A program made the translations under genes and the position numbers. From NCBI RefSeq assembly GCF_018304945.1, contig NZ_JAGQEE010000001.1, positions 496,001-560,000 of the forward strand: a DNA stretch of 64,000 nucleotides, read 5' to 3'. A model generated the notes under the pieces. The model made no database searches. It saw nothing but the letters and a program-made list of their open reading frames with translations, and was not told the DNA's origin. This DNA comes from Collimonas humicola (GTDB lineage: Bacteria > Pseudomonadota > Gammaproteobacteria > Burkholderiales > Burkholderiaceae_D). Below are positions 24,566-33,388 of this stretch, one piece after another; positions within the stretch are counted from its first letter, which is position 1, and each line of letters starts with the position of its first letter.

Positions 24566-24881
24566 GAGACTCTCCCTGCTGCTGATCTACCGTTGTGCAT
24601 TGCCGGAACGCAATTTTTTATTGGTAAATTACTATTCCCCATTCTGCTACAAAATTGGACATTGTCCAGAAAATGATTGTTAAATTTCGTTATTTATGTG
24701 GCGTATAAACACATGATTTTCCAAGGCAACAAAAAAATCCGCCGAAATTTTTCTCGTGCACCAATGTTAATTTCTTGTGAGTATTCATTTGACATTTGAA
24801 GCCGTTTTTTTCACATTCAGTAAAAATAATATTACGATTTATATCGTTTATTCCGAGCGGCCTATTCTTGCCAGACGGCAT
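24566..24881. other. AT-rich intergenic region upstream of the GlxA-type regulator
   Basis: A 316-nt gene-free stretch, clearly more AT-rich than its surroundings. It contains TGGACA-T-TGTCCA (24656-24668), a perfect 13-bp palindrome about 90 nt before the regulator start that could be an operator. A 63-codon minus-strand frame at 24690-24881 lacks protein features and is not called. Confidence 0.5.
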
Positions 24882-25178
24882 TCAACTGGAAGGCGTGTAG
24901 TGCTGCTCGTGCTTGCTCCGCTTATCCTCGAGCACGTCTTGCAAGCGAGCGTTTTCCAGCGTCAGTTCAGCCACGATTTGTTTCAGCTTGGCGTTTTCTT
25001 CCTGCAGGCATTTCAAGTCTTGCGGATAGTCAGGCAGGCCTCCGTATTGCCGCTTCCAATTAAGGAAGGTGCGTTCCGTGATTCCTGCTTGCTTGATGAC
25101 GTCGGCCAACGGCATGCCCAGTTCCTCCTGCTTCAGGGCTGCAGCGATCTGGTCGCTGGAGAATGGCGAGCGCTTCAT
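24882..25178 (-). CDS. Orphan IS3-type OrfA (transposase helix-turn-helix) protein
   Basis: A 98-residue protein like the OrfA subunit of IS3-group elements: a helix-turn-helix (MKRSPFSSDQIAAALKQEELG then VIKQAGITERTFLNWKRQYGGL) followed by a leucine-zipper coiled coil (about 55-88, CLQEENAKLKQIVAELTLENARLQDVL). No OrfB with the DDE domain follows or precedes, and I see no inverted-repeat ends, so it is not an intact insertion sequence. The start at 25178 is chosen over the ATG 15 nt upstream because family proteins begin MKRS/MKKS. It lies 20 nt downstream of a secreted glycine-rich protein gene on the same strand. It could be an IS remnant or a kept DNA-binding protein. Confidence 0.65.
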   Translation of the reverse strand: MKRSPFSSDQIAAALKQEELGMPLADVIKQAGITERTFLNWKRQYGGLPDYPQDLKCLQEENAKLKQIVAELTLENARLQDVLEDKRSKHEQHYTPSS

Positions 25179-25198
25179 GGCATGGCCTCGCATTCTTT

Positions 25199-26032
25199 TT
25201 AGCGATCTTTTAAGGCGGACAAATCCGGCATTTTGCTATCCAGGCCAAGACGGGCTCGAATCAATGGGTCTTTATATTGATCGCCGATGTTCATCAGGTT
25301 CTGGCTGACGGCATTGTTTTCTGCGGAAGGCGTGGCCGGGGCAGCAGGTGCGGCGGCTCTTTCCATGCCAGGGCAGGAACGTCCGGTCGATTCAACCGCC
25401 TTGCGGTTGGCTTCGCTTTGGCAGAGCAGGGCAAGCGCTACATCGTTCAGGCCCATGGCGCGGAATTCCCTGGAGTCCAGGCGCCGTACGCATGCCTGGT
25501 CGACCATGGTGGTGCCGCCGGTGGCGCCGAAACCTGTGAACGACAAGCCGAACGATGCTGAACCCATGCAGGTGTCGGACAGAGTTGTCGTCAGCGATGG
25601 CGCAACGATATTCGGCACGGTCTTGATGGAATACGTGCCGCCGTAGTCGACCGTGGTCTTGGTGTTGTTGGGGCTGCTGCCTGGATCGCCCGCGGCGCTG
25701 CTGGCTCCGGTTCCTGCGGAGGTTCCAGTGCCCGAGGCGCCTGAGCCCGATGTCGTTGGCAGGGAAACGGATACGCTCACGGTTGAATTGCCGCCGGTGC
25801 CTGAACCGCCGGTCCCGCTGCCGCCATTGGTGGCTGATGCGCCATATGTTCCTGAAATCGTATTGGAAGCGGTGCCGCCTGCTGCGGTGCCGCCTGCTGC
25901 CGAACCGCCGGTGCCGCCCGCGCCGCCAGCCGCAGTTGCTGTCGATGTGGATGTGGTGGTAGGTGTCGTCTGCGCTAGCACAGGTACTGTGAAGGCCGAG
26001 GCGACCAGGATACCTATAAGTATGCGTTTCAT
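25199..26032 (-). CDS. Secreted Gly/Thr/Ser-rich protein with four-cysteine C-terminal domain
   Basis: A 277-residue exported protein. Signal MKRILIGILVASAFTVPVLAQ (cleavage after residue 20 or 21), a low-complexity Gly/Thr/Ser region to about residue 125, then a distinct C-terminal domain with cysteines at 155, 181, 204 and 220 in the settings DTCMGS, QACVRRL, LLCQSEA and RSCPG. The spacing suggests two disulfides. I cannot place the domain in a named family. The start at 26032 begins the signal and follows GGAGAAG. It is the second gene after another secreted glycine-rich protein, 99 nt apart. A surface or matrix role is inferred from composition. Confidence 0.65.
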   Translation of the reverse strand: MKRILIGILVASAFTVPVLAQTTPTTTSTSTATAAGGAGGTGGSAAGGTAAGGTASNTISGTYGASATNGGSGTGGSGTGGNSTVSVSVSLPTTSGSGASGTGTSAGTGASSAAGDPGSSPNNTKTTVDYGGTYSIKTVPNIVAPSLTTTLSDTCMGSASFGLSFTGFGATGGTTMVDQACVRRLDSREFRAMGLNDVALALLCQSEANRKAVESTGRSCPGMERAAAPAAPATPSAENNAVSQNLMNIGDQYKDPLIRARLGLDSKMPDLSALKDR

Positions 26033-26131
26033 GGCTTCTCCATCGTAATGGTTGGTTTTATAAACGGGAGGGAAAAATTGCTTTTCCCTCCCGCAACTCA
26101 TAGCTAGCCGAGCCGTTGCCTGTTGTTGTTA

Positions 26132-26755
26132 TTAGAACCCAGAGATTGCTGTTGATTTTGCATTGCCGCCGCTGCCGCCGTCGCCAGCAAAAGCACTGCC
26201 GGATTTGGCGCCGCCGGCGAACACGAAGTTGCCGGCCGAGCCGCCGGCATTGGTGGCGCCGATCGAAGCGTCAGAGCTGCCGGTGTGGGAATAGGCCGAT
26301 CCGCCGCCTGCCAGTGCATTGCCGTTATAGGCTTGTGTACTGCCAGTGGTGCTTGGCATGCCGCCTGCGCCGCCAGTCGAGTCGCCATGCGAGGTGTTGC
26401 CGGCATTGCCGCCGCCAGCGCCGCCGCCGCTGGTTCCGCCGCTGGCTGTAGTAGCGCCGCCGGTTGCAGAGCCGCCGCCAGCGCCGGTCCAGTTGTTGCC
26501 GCTGGTTGCTGCGCCGCCGGTAATGGTTTGAGTGGCACTGCCGCCCGTTGATGTGCCGCCCATGGCTGTGCCGCCGGTTGCGCCGCCTGACGTTGCCGAG
26601 CCGCCTGCGCCGCCTGCGCCGCCAATCGATGCCGCAGTTGCGACGCTAGTGAAGGTAGCTGTGGTAGTGGTGGTGGTTGAGCCCGAAGATTGATGAGCGA
26701 ATGCAGAGACGGCGAACAGTGAAACTATGGATGCGGCAATAATTTGCTTTTTCAT
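26132..26755 (-). CDS. Secreted glycine-rich low-complexity protein
   Basis: A 207-residue exported protein: signal MKKQIIAASIVSLFAVSAFAHQ, a Thr run (STTTTTTATFTSVATAA) and then about 160 residues dominated by Gly, Ala, Ser and Thr (GGAGGAGGSATSGGATGGTAMGG and similar), with no cysteine. There is no regular repeat length. AAGGAG lies 8 nt before the ATG. Composition recalls secreted adhesins or amyloid-like surface proteins, but there is no family match I can name. It is the first gene of a pair with the cysteine-containing glycine-rich protein and follows a long gene-free region. Confidence 0.6.
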   Translation of the reverse strand: MKKQIIAASIVSLFAVSAFAHQSSGSTTTTTTATFTSVATAASIGGAGGAGGSATSGGATGGTAMGGTSTGGSATQTITGGAATSGNNWTGAGGGSATGGATTASGGTSGGGAGGGNAGNTSHGDSTGGAGGMPSTTGSTQAYNGNALAGGGSAYSHTGSSDASIGATNAGGSAGNFVFAGGAKSGSAFAGDGGSGGNAKSTAISGF

Positions 26756-27522
26756 TTCTGTTTCTCCTTGGAGTGGGGGCATCATTCACCAGATTGTCTT
26801 GCCCATGCGCCCCTGGCCATCGGCAAGTGTTACCACAAATAAAGAACATGTCGTCAGCATGCTGTGCATAAGAAATGTGCCGGGTAAGAGCGAAATTCTT
26901 ATGCAGCAACAAGCGTTGCGAATGTCTCAGCCGAGCTGAACGAAAATGTCTCTTTTTGACAGGACAAAGCGTGACCGAAGTGCGCTGTTTGGGATGCGAT
27001 CAACGCAGGGCTCGTCGAGCGAGTGCATTTACGTTGATCTGATAATAGGAGTGCGAAACCTAGTGTTTACGACAAAACCTTGTCGGCTTCGGACAGATAA
27101 GTTGGCCGATTTGGCTAGTGTTTTTCCGTGCTGCATCTTGGGAGCGCTAACAAAAAAATATAAAAATGCCATTTCATTCTTGGCGCCTGAAACGGCGCAG
27201 ATATAAATAATGATGTACGGGAAAACAGTCGAGAGCATGTGATGTCCGTTTTTGACAAGGCGTAAAACAACATGCGCAGACTCCGCACGGTTTCGCTGAA
27301 ATGGCATGCAGACGCTGCTTTCTGATGTGATGCGCAGGCAGATTTTTATGCGTGGCGGGCTGTGCATTGGCGTGGCGTACTGATTTTTTTTTGCGATCGG
27401 CAGAGGTCTCGATCGCGTGAATTTTGTACGCGGTCGCGATTATCGGATATATTGCCGCATGCTAATTTTCGTCCCGCTGCGAGTTGCTGCCGGGGCACTC
27501 AATCCACATCGAAAAGCCAGCC
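26756..27522. other. 767-nt gene-free region between divergent genes
   Basis: The spacer separates the minus-strand glycine-rich pair from the plus-strand EamA exporter. It is AT-richer than flanking DNA. Overlapping open frames of 70-112 codons exist on both strands but lack ribosome binding sites and protein-like composition. A small palindrome GCTCGTCGAGC lies at 27010-27020. I see no tRNA, no insertion sequence and no clear terminator; the length is unusual for this window. Confidence 0.5.
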
Positions 27523-28407
27523 ATGAATATTGCGGAACTGTTTTCTCTCGCGGCCATCTGGGGCGCATCGTTTCTTTTCATGCGCATCGGTACGCCGGAA
27601 TTCGGCCCGGTGCCGTTGATCGCCTTGCGCGTCGGCATCGCGGCGCTGGTGCTGCTGCCGGTATTGCGTTCGGCTGTTGCGCGCGGGCAGTTGCGCAGCA
27701 AGTTGTGGCCGATGCTGGTGGTCGGCGTCACCAATTCGGCCTTGCCGTTTTCTCTGTTTGCCTACTCGACCCTGTATGTGAACGCCGGTTTCGATGCCGT
27801 CTTGAACGCCACCGTGCCGTTATGGACCGGCCTGATCGCGTTCGTCTGGCTGAAAACGCCGATGAGCCGGCCGCAGGTGATCGGCATGCTGGTCGGCATG
27901 GCGGGCGTGATTGTGCTGGTGTGGGACAAGATCGGCGAGGGGCAGCCCGGAGTCTGGCTGGCGACCGGCGCGGTGCTGCTGGCCACGCTGTCCTATGGTT
28001 TTGCGATCAACTATTCGAAAACCCGCCTGGTCGGCGTGCCGCCTTTTGTCGTGGCGTGCGGCAGTCAGCTGGCGGCGACCCTGGTGCTGCTGCCGCTGGC
28101 GTTGGTCTACTGGCCGGCGGCGCCGGTGTCCAGCCTCGCCTGGTATTCGGTGCTGGCGCTGGGCGTACTCTGCACCGGTGTGGCCTATGTAATCTTCTAT
28201 CGCCTGTTGGACCGCGTCGGCTCGGCCTATGCGGCTTCCGTGACTTTCCTGATCCCGATCTTCGGCGTGATCTGGGGCGCCATTTTCCTGAAGGAGCAGG
28301 TGACCCCCGGCATGGTCCTCGGCTGCCTGATCATCTTGCTGGGAACCGCGCTGGCGACCGGCAAGCTTGATCTGTCCGCCTATCTGCGCGGCAAAGCGGC
28401 TAAATAA
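27523..28407 (+). CDS. EamA/DMT-family permease
   Basis: A 294-residue inner membrane protein with ten predicted transmembrane segments in two EamA repeats. The first repeat begins AELFSLAAIWGASFLFMRIG and includes NAGFDAVLNATVPLWTGLIAFVWLKTPMSRPQVIGMLVGMAGVIVL; the second includes YIFYRLLDRVG-like sequence (VIFYRLLDRVGSAYAASVTFLIPIFGVIWGAIFLKEQV). The drug/metabolite transporter family exports amino acids, nucleosides or other small metabolites. The start at 27523 matches the usual family start. No operon partner is visible. Confidence 0.9.
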   Translation: MNIAELFSLAAIWGASFLFMRIGTPEFGPVPLIALRVGIAALVLLPVLRSAVARGQLRSKLWPMLVVGVTNSALPFSLFAYSTLYVNAGFDAVLNATVPLWTGLIAFVWLKTPMSRPQVIGMLVGMAGVIVLVWDKIGEGQPGVWLATGAVLLATLSYGFAINYSKTRLVGVPPFVVACGSQLAATLVLLPLALVYWPAAPVSSLAWYSVLALGVLCTGVAYVIFYRLLDRVGSAYAASVTFLIPIFGVIWGAIFLKEQVTPGMVLGCLIILLGTALATGKLDLSAYLRGKAAK

Positions 28408-28510
28408 GAGCTAAACAATTTCCAGCTTTGGCGATCCCGGGGCCAGGCAATGCGTGAATATAAGCAACATGACAGGGCCGGGAATGTCATTTTCACGATG
28501 TTCTAGAGTA

Positions 28511-28536
28511 TTGGCGAGCTGCTTCTATGGCATAAT
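28511..28536 (+). promoter_or_regulatory. Candidate extended -10 promoter before leuC
   Basis: TGG-CATAAT (28528-28536) fits an extended -10 element; a TTGGCG at 28511-28516 is too close (14-nt gap) to be a good -35 box. It would give a 5' leader of about 45 nt before the leuC ATG at 28585. No leucine-rich leader peptide was found. Confidence 0.35.
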
Positions 28537-28584
28537 CAAGAGCTAAATTCACTGTTTTGCGCGGTCTCGAAGCCGCCCTGGATC

Positions 28585-29985
28585 ATGCTTAAAACGCTCT
28601 ATGACAAACTCTGGGATGCCCATGTCGTCCATACTGAACAGGACGGCACGGCGATTCTGTATATCGATCGACATCTTTTGCACGAGGTCACCAGCCCTCA
28701 GGCCTTCGAAGGATTGAAGCTGGCCGGGCGCAAGCCATGGCGCCTGCCGGCCAACCTGATGGTGGCCGACCATAATGTGCCGACTACCGGCCGCGCCAAC
28801 GGCATTGCCGATCCGATATCGCGCCTGCAGGTCGAAACGCTGGATGCCAATGCCAAGAGCTACGGCCTGACCTATTTCGGCATGAACGACCACCGCCAAG
28901 GCATCGTCCACGTGATCGGGCCGGAGCAGGGCGCAACCCTGCCGGGCATGACCGTGGTCTGCGGCGATTCGCACACCTCCACCCACGGCGCCTTCGGCTG
29001 CCTGGCGCACGGCATCGGCACCTCGGAAGTCGAGCACGTGCTGGCCACGCAAACCTTGCTGACCAAGAAATCCAAATCGATGCTGGTGCAGGTCGACGGC
29101 GCGATTCCCAATGGTGTTACCGCCAAGGATATCGTGCTGGCCGTGATCGGCCGCATCGGCACCGCCGGCGGCACCGGCTACGCAATTGAGTTCGCCGGCA
29201 CGGCGATTCGCGCCTTGTCGATGGAAGGCCGCATGACGGTGTGCAACATGGCGATTGAAGCCGGCGCCCGCGCCGGCATGATTGCCGTCGACGACACCAC
29301 GCTGAACTATGTCAAGGGCCGGCCTTTTTCGCCGGCAGGACCGCATTGGGAGCGCGCCGTGACCTACTGGCGCACCCTGCATTCCGACCCCGGCGCCAAA
29401 TTCGACATGGTGGTGACCCTGAATGCTGCTGAGATCAAGCCGCAAGTGACCTGGGGCACATCGCCCGAAATGGTCGTGGCCGTGGATGGCCGTGTACCGG
29501 ATCCGGACAAGGAAAAAGACGCCACCAAGCGCGACGGCATGGAAAAGGCGCTGGCTTACATGGCGCTCAAGCCGAACACCGCGATTGAAGATATCCGCAT
29601 CGACAAGGTCTTCATCGGCTCCTGCACCAACTCGCGGATTGAAGATCTGCGCTCTGCGGCGGCAGTGGTGCGCGGCAAGTTCCGGGCCTCCAACGTCAAG
29701 CTGGCGATGGTGGTGCCGGGCTCCGGCCTGGTCAAGGAACAGGCCGAGCGCGAAGGCCTGGACAAGATTTTCAAGGATGCCGGTTTCGAATGGCGCGAGC
29801 CGGGCTGCTCGATGTGCCTGGCGATGAACGCCGACCGGCTGGAGCCGGGCGAACGTTGCGCTTCCACCTCGAACCGCAACTTCGAAGGCCGCCAGGGCGC
29901 CGGCGGCCGCACCCATCTGGTCAGCCCGGCAATGGCCGCGGCGGCAGGGATCGCCGGCCATTTCGTGGATATTCGCTCGCTATAA
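28585..29985 (+). CDS. leuC: 3-isopropylmalate dehydratase large subunit
   Basis: A 466-residue aconitase-family protein that with LeuD isomerises 2-isopropylmalate to 3-isopropylmalate in leucine synthesis. It opens [16 protein letters not shown], the usual LeuC start. The 4Fe-4S cluster ligands are visible: C347 in GSCTNSR, and C408 and C411 in CSMC. Substrate and structural motifs include [32 protein letters not shown] and the C-terminal [28 protein letters not shown]. Length is normal for the bacterial enzyme. It heads leuC - entericidin - leuD - leuB - asd, all on the plus strand. Confidence 0.97.
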   Translation: MLKTLYDKLWDAHVVHTEQDGTAILYIDRHLLHEVTSPQAFEGLKLAGRKPWRLPANLMVADHNVPTTGRANGIADPISRLQVETLDANAKSYGLTYFGMNDHRQGIVHVIGPEQGATLPGMTVVCGDSHTSTHGAFGCLAHGIGTSEVEHVLATQTLLTKKSKSMLVQVDGAIPNGVTAKDIVLAVIGRIGTAGGTGYAIEFAGTAIRALSMEGRMTVCNMAIEAGARAGMIAVDDTTLNYVKGRPFSPAGPHWERAVTYWRTLHSDPGAKFDMVVTLNAAEIKPQVTWGTSPEMVVAVDGRVPDPDKEKDATKRDGMEKALAYMALKPNTAIEDIRIDKVFIGSCTNSRIEDLRSAAAVVRGKFRASNVKLAMVVPGSGLVKEQAEREGLDKIFKDAGFEWREPGCSMCLAMNADRLEPGERCASTSNRNFEGRQGAGGRTHLVSPAMAAAAGIAGHFVDIRSL

Positions 29986-30002
29986 GATTGAAGGATAGAA
30001 CA

Positions 30003-30128
30003 ATGATGAAGAAAATGATCACCCTGTGCGTGTTGCTGACGGCTGTTTATGCGCTGACTGCTTGCAATACCTTTCACGGTTTTGGCAAAGATGTAGAACA
30101 CGTCGGCGAGAAGATTCAAGGCAAGTGA
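30003..30128 (+). CDS. Entericidin A/B family lipoprotein
   Basis: A 41-residue peptide with a signal and lipobox (LTAC, lipidated Cys21) and the short mature segment [18 protein letters not shown], which carries the entericidin pattern G-x-G-x-D-x-x-x-x-G. Entericidins are small membrane lipoproteins first described as a toxin/antidote pair in enteric bacteria; here there is a single gene without a partner. It sits 17 nt after leuC and 55 nt before leuD, inside the leucine operon, a position I recall for other Burkholderiales. It probably rides on leu transcription; its role there is unknown. Confidence 0.88.
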   Translation: MMKKMITLCVLLTAVYALTACNTFHGFGKDVEHVGEKIQGK

Positions 30129-30183
30129 TCACCCGCGCAAGCGGAACGGCGTCAAGAAAAGGCGCATCAAGATTGGATATGTG

Positions 30184-30831
30184 ATGAATAAATTTACTGT
30201 ACTGGATGGCTTGGTGGCGCCGCTGGACCGCGCCAACGTCGATACCGATGCGATTATCCCCAAGCAGTTCCTGAAGTCGATCCAGCGCACCGGTTTCGGC
30301 CCCAACCTGTTCGATGAATGGCGTTACCTGGACCATGGCGAGCCGGGCATGGATAATTCGCGGCGTCCGCTGAATCCGGATTTCGTCCTTAACCAGCAAC
30401 GCTACCAGGGCGCGTCCATTTTGCTGACGCGCAAGAATTTCGGCTGCGGTTCTTCGCGCGAACACGCGCCATGGGCGCTGGACCAGTACGGCTTCCGTGC
30501 CGTTATCGCGCCTAGCTTCGCCGATATTTTTTTCAATAACTGTTTCAAGAACGGTTTGCTGCCGATCGTGCTGCCTGAGGCGCAGATCGACCGCCTGTTC
30601 GATGAAGTCAAGGCCTTCCCCGGCTACAAGCTGGTGATCGACCTGGAAAAGCAGCTGGTCAGCACGGCCAACGGCAACCTGGCTTTCCCGTTTGAAGTCG
30701 GCGAGTTCCGCAAATATTGCCTGCTGAACGGCCTTGACGATATCGGCCTGACCTTGCGCCAGGCTGACAAGATCCGCGAATTCGAAGAACGTCATCTGTT
30801 TGCGCAGCCTTGGCTGAGCAACACCATCTAA
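30184..30831 (+). CDS. leuD: 3-isopropylmalate dehydratase small subunit
   Basis: A 215-residue protein that supplies the swivel domain of isopropylmalate isomerase and works with LeuC. The conserved opening [36 protein letters not shown] and the substrate-specifying segment [14 protein letters not shown] are present, as is [21 protein letters not shown]. The ATG at 30184 is preferred over the GTG just before it. Length is typical. It lies 36 nt before leuB. Confidence 0.97.
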   Translation: MNKFTVLDGLVAPLDRANVDTDAIIPKQFLKSIQRTGFGPNLFDEWRYLDHGEPGMDNSRRPLNPDFVLNQQRYQGASILLTRKNFGCGSSREHAPWALDQYGFRAVIAPSFADIFFNNCFKNGLLPIVLPEAQIDRLFDEVKAFPGYKLVIDLEKQLVSTANGNLAFPFEVGEFRKYCLLNGLDDIGLTLRQADKIREFEERHLFAQPWLSNTI

Positions 30832-30867
30832 GTAAGCGATATTTTTGAATATTCAATCCAGGAAAAA

Positions 30868-31938
30868 ATGAAAATAGCAATCTTGCCAGGTGATGGCATC
30901 GGTCAGGAAATCGTCGAGCAAGCGGTCAATGTGTTGAACGCGCTGGGCGAAAAATTTGAACTGGAAAGCGCCCCGGTCGGCGGCGCCGGCTATGCCGCGC
31001 ACGGCCATCCGCTGCCGGAAGACACACTGAAGCTGGCAAAGGAAGCCGACGCCATCCTGTTTGGCGCCGTGGGCGACTGGCAATACGATAGCCTGGAGCG
31101 TTCGCTGCGCCCGGAACAGGCGATCCTCGGCCTGCGCAAGCATCTCGGCCTGTTCGCCAACCTGCGTCCGGCGATCCTGTACCCGGAGCTGGCCAATGCC
31201 TCGACATTGAAGCCGGAAGTGGTGTCCGGCCTGGACATCCTGATCATCCGCGAACTTACCGGCGACGTTTATTTCGGCCAGCCGCGTGGCGTCCGTACCG
31301 CGCCGGACGGCGCTTTCAAAGGCGAGCGCGAAGGTTTCGACACCATGCGCTATGCCGAGCCGGAAATCCGCCGCATCGCCCACGTCGCCTTCCAGGCGGC
31401 GCAAAAGCGCGACAAGCGCCTGACCAGCGTCGACAAGGCCAATGTGCTGGAAACTTTCCAGTTCTGGAGAGACATCGTCACTGAAGTGCATCAGGAATAT
31501 CCTGACGTTGCGCTGGATCACATGTATATCGACAACGCCGCGATGCAGCTGGTGCGCGCGCCGAAGAAGTTCGACGTCATCGTCACCGGCAACATGTTCG
31601 GCGACATCCTGTCGGACCAGGCCGCCATGCTGACCGGCTCGATCGGCATGCTGCCGTCGGCTTCGCTGGACGCCAACAACAAGGGTCTGTACGAACCGTC
31701 GCACGGTTCGGCGCCTGATATCGCCGGCAAGAACATCGCCAATCCGCTGGCGACGATTCTGTCGGCGGCCATGATGCTGCGCTTCTCGCTCAACAAGGCG
31801 GAACAGGCCGATCGCATCGACAATGCCGTCAAGAAGGTGCTGGCGCAAGGCTTGCGCACTGCGGACATTTATGAAGCGGGCACGACCAAGGTCGGCACCA
31901 GCGAAATGGGTGCGGCGGTGGTCAAGGCGCTGGGTTAA
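30868..31938 (+). CDS. leuB: 3-isopropylmalate dehydrogenase
   Basis: A 356-residue NAD-dependent beta-decarboxylating dehydrogenase that converts 3-isopropylmalate to 2-oxoisocaproate, the step after LeuCD. Seen motifs: [17 protein letters not shown] at the N-terminus, [33 protein letters not shown], the metal and substrate region [34 protein letters not shown], and the NAD-binding [22 protein letters not shown]. Length and order are standard. A ribosome binding site GGAAAAA precedes the ATG. Two hairpins lie between it and asd. Confidence 0.97.
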   Translation: MKIAILPGDGIGQEIVEQAVNVLNALGEKFELESAPVGGAGYAAHGHPLPEDTLKLAKEADAILFGAVGDWQYDSLERSLRPEQAILGLRKHLGLFANLRPAILYPELANASTLKPEVVSGLDILIIRELTGDVYFGQPRGVRTAPDGAFKGEREGFDTMRYAEPEIRRIAHVAFQAAQKRDKRLTSVDKANVLETFQFWRDIVTEVHQEYPDVALDHMYIDNAAMQLVRAPKKFDVIVTGNMFGDILSDQAAMLTGSIGMLPSASLDANNKGLYEPSHGSAPDIAGKNIANPLATILSAAMMLRFSLNKAEQADRIDNAVKKVLAQGLRTADIYEAGTTKVGTSEMGAAVVKALG

Positions 31939-31946
31939 AAGAATTT

Positions 31947-31991
31947 GGCAGGTGGGTCTGCCGTGGAGTGCGGGGCTTTTCCCCGATTTTG
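31947..31991 (+). terminator. Tandem hairpins between leuB and asd
   Basis: GGCAG (31947-31951) / CTGCC (31958-31962) is followed by CGGGG (31971-31975) / CCCCG (31981-31985) and ATTTTG. The second hairpin has an intrinsic-terminator shape but a short stem and T run, so partial termination or mRNA processing between leu genes and asd is more likely than a full stop. Confidence 0.45.
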
Positions 31992-32001
31992 TTAGGGAAT
32001 C

Positions 32002-33138
32002 ATGATGAAACTGGTTGGTTTGGTCGGTTGGCGTGGCATGGTGGGTTCGGTCTTGTTGCAGCGTATGCAGGAAGAGGGCGATTTCGCCCATATCGAACCG
32101 GTATTTTTCTCAACTTCAAATGCCGGCGGTAAAGCTCCGGCGCTGGCGAAAAACGAAACAACGCTGAAAGACGCCAGCGATATTGAAGCCCTGAAAAAAT
32201 GCGACATCATTATTACCTGCCAGGGCGGCGACTACACCAGCGAGATTTTCCCCAAGCTGCGTGCGGCCGGCTGGAACGGCTACTGGATCGATGCCGCATC
32301 GACCCTGCGCATGAAGGATGACGCCATCATCGTGCTCGATCCGGTCAACCTGAATGTGATCAAGGACAGCCTCAAGCGCGGCGTCAAAAACTACATCGGC
32401 GGCAACTGCACCGTATCCTGCATGATGATGGGCCTGGGCGGCCTATTCGAGCACGACATGATCGAGTGGATGACGTCCATGACCTACCAGGCGGCTTCCG
32501 GCGGCGGCGCCCAGCACATGCGTGAGCTGCTGACCCAGTTCGGCTCCATCAACGCCGAAGTCAAGGCGCTGCTGGACGATCCGAAATCGGCCATCCTGGA
32601 AATCGACCGCAAGGTGCTCGGCAAGCAGCATTCGATGCCAGCCGATGAAATCAAGCAGTTCGGCGTGCCGCTGGGCGGCAACCTGATTCCCTGGATCGAT
32701 AAGGACCTGGGTGCAGGCTTGTCGAAGGAAGAATGGAAAGCCGGCGCCGAAACCAACAAGATTCTCGGCCGCGGCGAAGGCTTCAGCAACGGCGGCAAGG
32801 TCATCCCGGTGGATGGCCTGTGCATCCGCATCGGCGCCATGCGCTGCCATTCGCAGGCATTGACCATCAAGCTGAAGAAAGATGTGCCGCTCGATGAAAT
32901 CAATGACATCATCGCCAGTAATAACCAGTGGGTGAAGGTGGTGCCTAATGACAAAGAGTCATCTATGCACGACCTCACCCCTGCAGCGGTTACCGGCAGC
33001 CTGACAATTCCTGTCGGTCGTCTGCGTAAATTGCAGATGGGTGGCGATTATTTGTCAGCATTTACCGTCGGCGACCAGTTGCTGTGGGGCGCGGCAGAAC
33101 CGTTGCGCCGCATGCTGCGCATAGTTCTGGATAACTGA
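32002..33138 (+). CDS. asd: Aspartate-semialdehyde dehydrogenase
   Basis: A 378-residue enzyme that reduces aspartyl phosphate to aspartate semialdehyde with NADPH, the branch point to lysine, threonine, methionine and diaminopimelate. The N-terminal nucleotide motif is [18 protein letters not shown]; the catalytic cysteine is in [37 protein letters not shown] marks the C-terminal half. This is the Gram-negative type of about 370 residues. AGGGAA lies before the first of two adjacent ATG codons. It follows leuB and precedes fimV after a hairpin. Confidence 0.97.
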   Translation: MMKLVGLVGWRGMVGSVLLQRMQEEGDFAHIEPVFFSTSNAGGKAPALAKNETTLKDASDIEALKKCDIIITCQGGDYTSEIFPKLRAAGWNGYWIDAASTLRMKDDAIIVLDPVNLNVIKDSLKRGVKNYIGGNCTVSCMMMGLGGLFEHDMIEWMTSMTYQAASGGGAQHMRELLTQFGSINAEVKALLDDPKSAILEIDRKVLGKQHSMPADEIKQFGVPLGGNLIPWIDKDLGAGLSKEEWKAGAETNKILGRGEGFSNGGKVIPVDGLCIRIGAMRCHSQALTIKLKKDVPLDEINDIIASNNQWVKVVPNDKESSMHDLTPAAVTGSLTIPVGRLRKLQMGGDYLSAFTVGDQLLWGAAEPLRRMLRIVLDN

Positions 33139-33185
33139 GCCGCTGACTTGTCGCACTAGTTGTGATATTGTTGCCGACTTGCAAT

Positions 33186-33226
33186 AAAGCCCGCTAAGCT
33201 TTTCCTGAGAACGGCTTGGCGGGTTT
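33186..33226 (+). terminator. Hairpin after asd
   Basis: A long imperfect stem, AAAGCCCGCTAAGC (from 33186) with GCTTGGCGGGTTT (33213-33225), closes a loop of about 13 nt. There is no long T run, only GGGTTTGATG. It is a probable terminator for the leu-asd transcript. Confidence 0.55.
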
Positions 33227-33388
33227 GATGTATCTAGCGGTATTGATTGGCATTTATTATTATTTGGCAGTGTTTATCGCATATTGATACGCATGCATGT
33301 CAATCTGCATATTGATTTTTAAAAAAACTGGGTACAGTATTTGCTTTCAGCAAGATTTGTTTCCTTATACGCCAACGGATAGTCCTTC

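Noticed and set aside
26946-27367. Overlapping frames of 86 and 112 codons on opposite strands
   Set aside because: Neither has a start signal or recognisable sequence; they overlap each other in an AT-rich spacer.
28549-29961. 470-codon minus-strand open frame
   Set aside because: Antisense to leuC; no recognisable motif and shadow-type composition.
30853-32091. 412-codon minus-strand open frame
   Set aside because: Antisense to leuB, which has complete family motifs.
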